From Isoetes taiwanensis (Eukaryota; Streptophyta; Lycopodiopsida; Isoetales; Isoetaceae): a stretch of DNA of 64,000 nucleotides. Under the pieces are notes generated by a model. The model made no database searches. It saw only the letters and a program-made list of their open reading frames with translations, and was not told the origin of the DNA. The stretch is taken from contig JAJEKV010000023.1 in assembly GCA_021234155.1 (NCBI GenBank), forward strand, positions 5,479,945-5,543,944. Direction: 5' to 3'. Position numbers and translations under genes: made by a program. Shown here piece after piece: positions 46,444 through 55,141 of the stretch (position 1 is the first letter of the stretch; every line of letters begins with the position of its first letter).

Positions 46444-46577
46444 TTTTTTTTTGAAGGATGACAAGCTTTATTCACCAACTAAAAAGTAGAGCAACATAAA
46501 ATGCAAAGACAGGATTATAACCCCAGTGGACAAACCGATCCAACTGAGCACAACCACCTGCCTATGCAAAAGAATGA
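46444..46577 (-). mobile_element. tRNA-derived SINE with 22-bp target duplication
   Basis: The 134-bp body has a poly(T) start at 46444-46452 (poly(A) on the minus strand). It is flanked by ATAATAGAATAATATTCCTCTT (46422-46443) and an exact copy (46578-46599). On the minus strand it opens with GTGCTCAGTTGGATCGG, like a tRNA D-arm/A box. GGGGTTATAATCC (decayed B box) follows about 20 bp on, and GAATAAAG precedes the tail. The long exact duplication indicates a fairly recent L1-type, poly(A)-primed insertion, unlike the short-repeat-tailed LINEs around it. Confidence 0.85.
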
Positions 46578-46599
46578 ATAATAGAATAATATTCCTCTT

Positions 46600-47569
46600 G
46601 CCTTATATCATTGGGCTACGTCGAGATATTTACGTATTATTTGCCATAATTTGCTAACCCATTCAACACCACTCCCATCTGCTTGATCCATATTAGTACT
46701 GCTGAGAAAGATGAGGAAGCATCGATGAGAAGTTGATGAAGAACCTTCCAATCCCATTCTAGAATCCCGATCCATCAATGGTATCCTTATCAATGCGAAA
46801 TTATTTTCTTTCTTATCTCAAACCTTGTAAAAACACAGCCTCAATCTAGGGACACACTCGCTTTTAGACTTGTTGGAGAGACTAACAAGTTAACGAAGCC
46901 TTAGGTTGACAAACATCTATGGCATTGGCCAAGCAAAGGTAAATTCCATTTTAAGATTATAGACACTATATTTCTGATTTGGGTTATATCCCCGTTGTTA
47001 ATTTTCTTGCCTTACTTGCGGTCTAACAACTCCTTGTCTCCTAGGCTATCCATGCTCTACCACGTCATGCAAAAAATTATGTGGCATAGTTTCTATCCTT
47101 AGATGATTCGGCTTACGCTTAAGGTAAGAGCATGGAGACAAGACAAGCTTTGGAGAGATCGAGGGCGATACTTGATCATGAAATCAATGTGGGACAATAC
47201 TCGAGTATGCCAACATGCTTGTCGATGGTTGAGCACTCGAGCAAACTGAAAATATTCCTGACTTTGATGATCAGTATAAACTATGGTCTTATGAGAAGAT
47301 TCCTCAAAGAAACCTCTGCACTCTTCAAAAGAATCTACTACTGCTAAAAGGTTATTTCATAAATTGGATAATTGATTTCTGTAGCCTGGAAAATGATATT
47401 CTATTGGAAGCATTATAATCATTGACTATGCACAGAGAACCATCCTCCTTTTAGATAAAGAAGATCATCACTCCAGTAAGAGACTGAAAATGTTGAATGG
47501 AGCCAGTAGCTAGATTCTTCCTAATATAATACTACAAAACGCATGTGATAGACCATATATGTGAATTGA
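46600..47569. other. Interval without recognisable gene
   Basis: Only short frames. None has a recognisable motif. Confidence 0.35.
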
Positions 47570-49735
47570 TGCAATAGCTACAAGTTTTTTCCTGGACAAA
47601 GAAGCAAGCAAATAAGCTTGTGGTCCTTGTGCTGAAGTGGGATTTATATATGCATACCAGTTTTAACTCGGGCTAAAGTAACTGCATCCCACATCTTCTG
47701 AGAAAAATGACCATCGAGATATTGTTGCAAAAGCTCAGGATCAGAACTAGCAAGCACTGTACAGTGCTCCGGTTGCACAAATTAATGGGCAAACCATGCA
47801 TTACAATTCTCTTTTCAATATCGTTTCAAGTGCTGGGGAGATTCAGCCATGGCAAGCGTGAGAAGAGGATACCTATCATCATCCATGTGATGCACCTTGC
47901 TGATATAGTGGAGATGGCGCTTCATGGCAAAATACTAAAGAGACCAAAAACCTCTCTTGTAAAAGAATAGCATAGGGCAACGTAGTTTTGACTCCTAGGC
48001 TGTAAATGAGAAAGGACCCTTGTGCCCATCCCAAGCTCTCCCAAGCACTAGTACTAATGGCAGGCCCCCATATTTCAGAACCATACGGTAAAACAGGTTC
48101 TACCAAAGCTCGAAACAAGTAGGCTTTCCGTGACCAATCATGATTCTCTGCACAAAAACAATTCTTTTGCATTACATAGAGTGCTCTCTAACCAGTAGTC
48201 ACACGCTTGGTAATACAGTGTTTCCAAAGTGTCTTCTTACAAAACTCTATACCAAGATACTTGTAGAGATCTACAACTTCAACTTCGTGGCTATCATAGT
48301 GCAAAATTGGAACAACATGCCGAGAAGATTGAACTACCAAGAGCTTGGTCCTTTAGAGATTAACGCGCTCACAAAAACTGTACAAAGAATGCAGCGGTAT
48401 GCGCCATAAGCAAAATATCATCAGCATACATAAGTTGCCTGATGATATAGTATGCTAAATGTGGGCCTCCGCCACCATGGTGATCAAGCCATTCTTCTAA
48501 TTGATCGATGTACATGCCAAAGAGTGTAGGAAATAGAGGGCAACCCTGCCGTACTCCAATATTGCTAGTGATTTGAATATCCGATGCTGGAAACTTAGCA
48601 AAGACCCTTCCGTAGAGACAATAAACTGCATTTTGAATGTCTTATGGAACTCCAAGTGCTTGCAAGCACTGCCAAATAAGCTCGCGAGGTACTGTATCAA
48701 AGGAAAAAGTAAAATCCACAAAGCATATATAGAGATCTTGTTTCAAGCTTTGTCTATATTCAATAAGCATGCGCAATGTGAAAATATAGTCTATCATAGA
48801 ATGGCCTGGCCGAAAGCTTGCCTGTCCTAAAGCACGCACACCAGTATATTCTGCCCATGATGTCAACTACTTCTAAGTAATATTGGCTAAGAGCTTGGAA
48901 AATATAGAAGTAACCATGATCATGCGATAATTCAAAGGGTCATTCTTATCACCTGCTTGATGAATTAGTATGACCTTAGTGATAGCCCAAGTTCCTGGCA
49001 ATCCTTCTTGCAAAGCTTGATTTAAAAAAGTAGTGACGATTGAAAGCAATAGCGAACCCCCCTCCATTTAAGCAATTCTGCTTGCAAACCTTGAAGATCA
49101 GGAGACTTGTCAGTGGGTCGCAGACCTTCTTTGACTTATTCCTTTGTGAATTGAAGAATATTACCTATCAAAGGAGGCATATAATTAAGAATCCCAGAAT
49201 GATCATATAATTGGACCAATCGCTCATCCCATTGCTGCATAGGAATATGTCCAAAAATAGGATGTAGTTGATATAATATTTTGCGCCATAAAGTCTGAGG
49301 CTCATGTAGCAGCAATTCACACATTTGCTTCTGATGCTCAGTAACAAAGTGTGCCTTCTTGCATTTCAAATTCTCGATGGCATTATGACATGTATCTGGC
49401 TCAACGATCATTTGCAAGTGTTTTTTAAGCTGCTTGCATTCTGCATCGAACCGTGCATTTTTATGAAAGGATATTCTACTAGCCTTAGCAGCACTAGAGG
49501 CGCGTGTACCAAAGCAAGAGACAACATAAGTAAGCAAAGCATAATCAAATGTAGCATTACATTCTTGAAGAGTTGGGTAATCCAAAATACCTTCAAGTGC
49601 ATGAGCTAGTATCTGTGCATATTCAAAAGATCTAGAATAGGCCAAGCGAATGCGAGAAGCAGGAGCATGGACACAATGGGTTGAAGAGGTGTAAGCTGCC
49701 ACTTTGAAGCAGGAAAGGCAAAAAAGAATGAGGAA
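47570..49735 (-). mobile_element. LINE, minus strand, 5'-truncated
   Basis: On the minus strand the order is a pre-RT region (49735-49136, S-I-L-N-Y-M-P-P), the RT fingers (49067-48873, W-A-I-T-K-V-I-L-I-H-Q-A-G-D-K), then V-R-A-L-G-Q-A-S-F-R-P-G-H-S (48866-48642), Y-A-D-D at 48417-48428, and the C-terminal P-V-L-P-Y-G-S-E-I-W-G-P segment (48172-47879). It matches the family at 15.7 kb but with many A/T-rich changes, so it is older. ORF1 and endonuclease are missing. Its 3' end is not sharply defined. Confidence 0.8.
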
Positions 49736-50070
49736 AATATACAACAAAAGATAGATAGATGGTATTTTAATGTCCATAAGAAGATGTAGTTTATGGGGCA
49801 ATTTATGACATACTCAGATGAGTCCTGCCCACACCACTGTACATGGCGGAAGTGGGTCTTTTCCCCACCAACTTTACAATAATGCATAGCCAGTTTCACA
49901 ATGAGGTGTTGAACCCCTGACTTTGGATATGGTAGTTTAGGGTCTAATACACAAGGAATGGCACAATAATACCCACAAAAGTATGCATCCTCCCAAACAC
50001 AACATGGTAGATTGTGCCCAAAAACATGTTCGAATCTCATCAATAAATTTGCACAAAGTTTTGGTTGCAT
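49736..50070 (-). mobile_element. SINE-like element with LINE-type 3' end
   Basis: On the minus strand it ends TTATGGACATTAAAATACCA followed by a short (TCTA)n tail (49749-49760 region), the same 3' end seen on LINE derivatives at 37.9 kb. About 130 bp upstream is GGGGTTCAACACC (49905-49917), a good Pol III B-box match. No A box is certain. It abuts the 5' end of the minus LINE, and the order of insertion is unclear. Confidence 0.45.
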
Positions 50071-50438
50071 TTCACTTCATTCTCTAATGTGTTTCTTTCT
50101 AGAGCTTAGTTGCACACGCACACATCAATAACTAAGCTAAGATACAAGCCACTGTACATCTCTCCTTTGCTGCATGATTTTCCGCCGGAGTTCAAAAAAG
50201 AAGAGAAGGGCTAGGAGGATGTCGCTCCATCAGCGTCATAGTTAAGTTCTGCCCTCAGAAAGATGGCCCAAATAAATCGGGGGCAAATTTTCTCTCCATT
50301 TCCATGTTCTGGTGGCATGGCCCGTGGTCCCACATTCCGGTGTGGCTAGTAACCCGCTCCTTTGGCTGGCCACACTAGAATGTGGTGACCATGCCAAACA
50401 TGATAAATTTCTTATTATATAATGTAAAACCGCCATGG
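50071..50438. other. Interval without recognisable gene
   Basis: Nothing convincing. Short imperfect inverted copies of CACATTCCGGTGTGGC / CCACACTAGAATGTGG occur near 50330-50385. Confidence 0.35.
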
Positions 50439-50524
50439 AAACGAGTTTCCGTGGCGGAAACTTTCAGGTGGCGCCGCTGCCGAGAGGTACGCCGCCTGAA
50501 AGTTTTCGCTACGGAAACTCCGAC
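50439..50524. repeat. Long GC-rich hairpin
   Basis: Arms of about 32 nt (about 50441-50473 and 50491-50523) share AGTTTCCGT(G/A)GCG and AAACTTTCAGG(T/C)GGCG in inverted order. They are separated by a loop of under 20 nt. It may be a MITE tip or a foldback end. No duplication was identified. Confidence 0.6.
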
Positions 50525-50815
50525 ATGTGGCAGTTTGATTACGTAATCAAATGAGAGGGCATTTTTTCCAAGGTGGCATCGCTGTGTCACCTACATGGCA
50601 AAAAGCTTATTGCATGCGTATATCATTTTTTTCTCGAAGTTTCGGCTACGGCGTAAGTCCGACATGAGGTCGTTTTTCAAAGGCATTGTTGTGGCGCTTG
50701 CCTCGCAGTTTGCTTCTGTTGTGGCGCCTTGACTTTAGCTTCCATTTGATGTTCTTTTTGCCAGACTTGGAGCTCTTTTTGAGTGTTGTGATGAGTTCTT
50801 ACGTCTCTGTGTCTT

Positions 50816-51118
50816 TTGACGAGTTATTGCATTTGTGTGACGAGTTATACGGCTTGCTTGAGCTTGATTTCTTGCTTTGTCTCTTGCTGCCGTGTTCTTG
50901 AAGATCTGGCTTCATCTCAAGGAGTTCCTTTTCGGCCAAGGCTTTACCCCTATCAAATATTCGCCAAACAAGCTAATCTCAGCGAGGACAGAGCTTTGGC
51001 TGCCTTGAAGGCTTTGCCTCCCCTTGTCAGGAAATATTTTTCGAATTTAAACTCTACTTGGATGAAGCAGCCATCTCAGGTTAAAGATCAAGTTATTTTT
51101 CTGCTCAAAAATTTTTGA
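50816..51118 (+). CDS. Short ORF of unknown origin
   Basis: The last 70 codons (from about 50905) read as a plausible folded segment: F-R-P-R-L-Y-P-Y-Q-I-F-A-K-Q-A-N-L-S-E-D, then A-L-K-A-L-P-P-L-V-R-K-Y-F. The preceding part is Cys-rich and unlikely. It could be an exon remnant or a retroelement piece. No family was recognised. Confidence 0.25.
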   Translation: MTSYCICVTSYTACLSLISCFVSCCRVLEDLASSQGVPFRPRLYPYQIFAKQANLSEDRALAALKALPPLVRKYFSNLNSTWMKQPSQVKDQVIFLLKNF

Positions 51119-51464
51119 TTCTCGATCACTTGTAAGTAGATTGTTTTTTCTTATTCTCTGTATTTTTTCTAGAGCTTTTGCAAATTGAAAACTTATTCCG
51201 GTTCTGATATTTGGTAGGAAATGACGAATCGGTGGTTACTTTACCGTTTGCAAGCGTAGTTCCATAGCTGGAGCATTTTCATTATTGGGGTTTTAAGCTA
51301 CATCAGAAAATTTAGTGCATATTTCGTAGGTATAGAACAATACAGTCTATTTGTGTAAATATTGCGCTTCTGATGATATTTTTTGCGGGAATATACTTGA
51401 GTTTTGGCATTTATAACAGCGATCCTTAACGTATAATGCTCATCCTCTTGGATTGAATTGAAAC

Positions 51465-52379
51465 TGATATGGAGCATGCTAGGGGGAGTGGTCCAAAAAT
51501 AAGGGATTAAGGCAATGGGGCATAATGATACCAATGGTTACAAGAATTGGTAAAAAGGGGCAAGATAATACCTTCAAATATTATAAGCAAAGGAATAGGG
51601 CAAATAATCTTCATGCAACTATATTTGCAAAAGCGGAAGATACTTTAAAGAAAAGGAAAGGTTCATGCAATTATTTTAGCAAAAGGGGGGGGCGGTTACC
51701 AAAATAGAAGCGGGAGCATGCCCTTTAACAGAAAGAGGTTGAACTGTTAAAAATAGAAGGGGACGACACAAATCCGGCAGAGCTGACTCCCGCCATCAAT
51801 TCCGACGTTATCAAATCGGCTTTTGGCTGCTGCTTTCTCAAATCCGATCTGCAGGGGAGTTCGAAAGTGGCTGATGCTGAAACCGATCCTCTCAGCCCAA
51901 TCACGGCTTAGAATCCGGAATAGGGAAGTTAGCTGTGTCTGCTCACAGCTTCAGCAAAACCAATTCTTTGCTGCCTCAATTTCGATCCTATCTTCACTGA
52001 CTTGATTTAGATCGGAGCACCGCAGGGACGCCCTTTATCAGCATCGGTTATTGCATATTATTCCAAACAGAAGTTAAGCAAAGTCCAGCTTTGGATTTCT
52101 CTGGAACATATATGTCTGTAATTGTTTTAGAGTGGCTGGACTTGAGCTAAAAGGAAATAAGTCCTGATCCATTCCGTTCATTCCTAATCCCTTGGAAATT
52201 GCCCTAATCTCTGGATCCGGTTGGATGGAAACTGGATGCTCCATTCCTGGTTGTGGAAACCATGAACAATCGCTCTTGAGAAGAGCTGATATAAAACTAT
52301 AAGGATTATTCCTTCTGTTTCCTACTTATTGTCTATTGAGCAAAGTGGATAATATCTTAAGAATCTTTAAACCATATCA
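51465..52379 (+). repeat. 5' LTR
   Basis: Begins TGATATGGAGCATGC and ends TTTAAACCATATCA. It is followed by the initiator-Met primer-binding site. It differs from the 3' LTR by scattered substitutions and small indels. Confidence 0.9.
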
Positions 52380-52416
52380 AGTGGTATCAGAGCGAGCCGA
52401 TCCTCCTACTTGATCA

Positions 52417-53611
52417 ATGGCCCAATGCTTCAATGTTACTGAAGCACAATATCAGCAAGCCTTGTCTAACGCCAGTTGCATCCCAGTTAGCATTGCCTAT
52501 GCCTAGCAGTCAGCAAGAGTATGACAGACAAGTGGAATTGCTGTCTACTCTGTATCGCTTTCTTCCAGATATTTATCTGCAACCTTCGCAACATCCTCTG
52601 CCTAATGGTCCTCCACCAGTAACTCCTCCACCGCCACCTAAGCTGAGAAAATGGTTAGAGAAAGCAGACATGCCGTCTTTCAAAGGGGGAAAGACAAAGC
52701 CTGTCAAGGTTGTCAGTTTTATCAGCCAGTGAGAAAAGTTCTTTGAACGTGTGCAGGAGGCAACAGATGTGGAAAGATTGCAAGCCATGGACACCTACTT
52801 AAAAGATCAAGCCCAAACATGGTGGCAAGGCAGACGAGAATGTGATCCCAAGATCACTGATTGGGAAAGTTTCAAAACGGCATTTGAAGCACATTATTTG
52901 CCCTCTAACTATCAGAGTGAGCTACGTAGGGAATGGGATCGTCTGAAACAGGGGGAAACTGAGAATAGTCAGTCCTACACTTCTAAATTTACTCATTTAG
53001 CGGCACTAATAAGGAATCTGGATGGGAAAGAGCTTCTGAGAAAATATGCCAGTGGATGTAGGGACGATATTTATGCGGAGATGGAAATATTTCACCCCAA
53101 AGATTTAGATGAAGCCATAAAATTAGCATCTGCAGTGGAACGGAAAATAGATCCCAAAACTAGGAAATTTGATTTCTGGGATGAAGATACTTCAGATCAA
53201 GAGGACAAAAAGAGCAGTAAAGTGAAGAACGGAAGTAAGGAATCTTCCAAAAACTTTAAGAAGAGGAAGAATAACGGCAACGGTAATGGTTCTGAAAAGA
53301 AGCGAGAAGAGGGAAATCAAGGTAGACTGCGGAAGGAAATTAAGGAACCAAAGGGAGGTTGTTATAGATGCGGAGGAAAGCATTACTTAAGGGATTGTCC
53401 GTTTGGAGAAAGGGGGATCACAAAGGTTGAGACACCTAAACCTCAAAGTGGTGTACAAATGCATGCTATTGAAGGTCCCAAACCGGAGGATATACCTGAG
53501 ACCTCTAAAGCTGCTGATGAGCGGAAGAAAGGTGTAAGCTTCCAAGATGAGGAACGAGCAAAGGCTAATGCCAAAGAACGAAGATGGCTCCAAATGGGAA
53601 CTTTGGGGTAA
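52417..53611 (+). pseudogene. Retrotransposon Gag with CCHC zinc knuckle
   Basis: The likely start is M-A-Q-C-F-N-V-T-E-A-Q-Y-Q-Q at 52417. A frameshift near 52480 passes to the frame 52433-52732 (Pro-rich, then K-A-D-M-P-S-F-K-G-G). A single in-frame TGA at 52730-52732 separates it from 52751-53611. The latter is a retrotransposon Gag domain: T-W-W-Q-G-R, W-E-S-F-K-T-A-F-E-A-H-Y, R-R-E-W-D-R-L-K-Q-G, S-Y-T-S-K-F. A Lys/Glu/Asn-rich linker and one knuckle, C-Y-R-C-G-G-K-H-Y-L-R-D-C (CX2CX4HX4C), follow. Gag would package element RNA into virus-like particles. This copy cannot make a full protein unless the stop is read through. Confidence 0.85.
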
Positions 53612-53770
53612 ACATAGTAAAATTTATATCTCTTAATGCCAGATTTGATTTGTATGTTGATTTTTGTGTGGAATGAAAATTAAACTATTATCTAAGCATG
53701 GTGCATTAGATGTAAATTTTGAAGAATGGTAATTGTAGTTGTAGCAATAGGCCTGACAAAATTTACAACA

Positions 53771-53875
53771 GTATCGTGGAGATACAATGATTGGGTATCG
53801 TGGAGATACTGTATCATGGAGATACAATCAAGTAGTACCGCGGAGGTACAAGGGTATATCGTACTGCGGAAGTAC
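53771..53875 (+). repeat. Array of five 15-nt hairpins with co-varying stems
   Basis: Between gag and the polypurine tract lie GTATC-GTGGA-GATAC (53771-53785 and 53795-53809), GTATC-ATGGA-GATAC (53811-53825), GTACC-GCGGA-GGTAC (53835-53849) and GTACT-GCGGA-AGTAC (53861-53875). Each has a 5-bp stem and a 5-nt loop of the form N-Y-G-G-A. Stem changes are compensated on both sides. Confidence 0.85.
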
Positions 53876-54023
53876 GCGGATATCCATAACTGTTGATTAC
53901 GTTTGCAGGACTAGGGAACCCTTCGATGCAAATTATTTTAGAAGCAATTATCTTGAGAAGGGATGGACCCATCTCAAGCGCATTCAAAAGATCGCGGACG
54001 ATCTTCTTAAGAAGGGATGGAAC

Positions 54024-54919
54024 TGATATGGAGCATGCTAGGGGGAGTGGTCCAAAAATAAGGGATTAAGGCAATGGGGCATAATGATACCAATGGTTAC
54101 AAGAATTGGTAAAAAGGGGCAAGATAATACCTTCAAATATTATAAGCAAAAGAATAGGGCAAATAATCTTCATGCAACTATATTTGCAAAAGCGGAAGAT
54201 ACTTTAAAGAAAAGGAAAGGTTCATGCAATTATTTTAGCAAAAGGGGGGCGGTTACCAAAATAGAAGCGGGAGCATGCCCTTTAACAGAAAGAAGGTCGA
54301 ACTGTTAAAAACAGAAGGGGACGACACAGATCCGGCAGAGCTGACTCCCGCCATCAATTCCGACGTTATCAAATCGGCTTTTGGCTGCTGCTTTCTCAAA
54401 TCCGATCTGCAGGGGAGTTCGAAAGTGGCTGATGCTGAAACCGGTCCTCTCGGCCCAATCACATCTCAGAATCCGGAATAGAGAAGTTAGCTGTGTCTGC
54501 TCACGGCTTCAGCAAAACCAATTCTTTGCTGCCTCAATTCCGATCCTATCTTCACTAACTTGATTTAGATCGGAGCACTGCAGGGACGCCCTTTATCAGC
54601 ATCGGCTATTGCATATTATTCCAGACAGAAGTTAAGCAAAGCCCAGCTTTGGATTTCTCTGGAACATATATGTCTGTAATTGTTTTAGAGTGGCTGGACT
54701 TGAGCTAAAAGGAAATAAGCCCTGATCCATTCCGTTCATTCCTAATCCCTTGGAAATTGCCTTAATATCTGGATCCGGTTGGGTGGAAACTGGATGTTCC
54801 ATTCCTGGTTGTGGAAACCATGAACAATCGCTCTTGAGAAGAGCTGATATAAAACTAAGGATTATTCCTTCTGTTTCCTACTTATTGTCTATTGAGCAGA
54901 GTGGATAATATCTTAAGAA
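54024..54919 (+). repeat. 3' LTR, truncated at its end
   Basis: Aligns with the 5' LTR from TGATATGG to ATATCTTAAGAA. The terminal TCTTTAAACCATATCA is absent, so a deletion or later rearrangement removed the element's right border. Confidence 0.85.
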
Positions 54920-55141
54920 ACCCACACCAAACTTTTATTCCTTTACATCTAATTCATGTTCCATGTTTGAAGCACTTAATTTTTAACATGGATAACTATG
55001 ATAGAAACATCATAATGCAATAGCCTCGATATGACAGCTAACATCGATGTACTATATCTAGCGGCGCCGCTTAAGCTCCGCCGACAACTGAAGTTTCGAC
55101 AGACGAAACAAAAATAGGAATCCAAGAGGAAAAAATGCCCC
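54920..55141. other. Short interval between LTR element and foldback region
   Basis: No gene. It contains a GGCGCCGC palindromic patch near 55060. Confidence 0.4.

Larger units (their letters stand above)
51465..54919 (+). mobile_element. Gag-only LTR retrotransposon (Ty3/gypsy-like, non-autonomous)
   Basis: The 5' LTR spans 51465-52379 (915 bp), bounded by exact inverted TGATATGG / CCATATCA. The primer-binding site TGGTATCAGAGC (52382-52393), matching the 3' end of initiator-Met tRNA, follows after 2 bp. The purine tract GAAGGGATGGAAC precedes the 3' LTR (54024-54919), which is a near copy but lacks the last 15 or so bases. The internal region is only 1.64 kb and holds gag but no protease, RT, RNase H or integrase. 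It must have relied on an autonomous partner. No flanking duplication can be tested because the 3' end is lost. Confidence 0.9.

Noticed and set aside
51525-51707. Small Lys-rich ORF, repeated at 54084
   Set aside because: It lies inside the LTRs and is duplicated only because the LTRs are.
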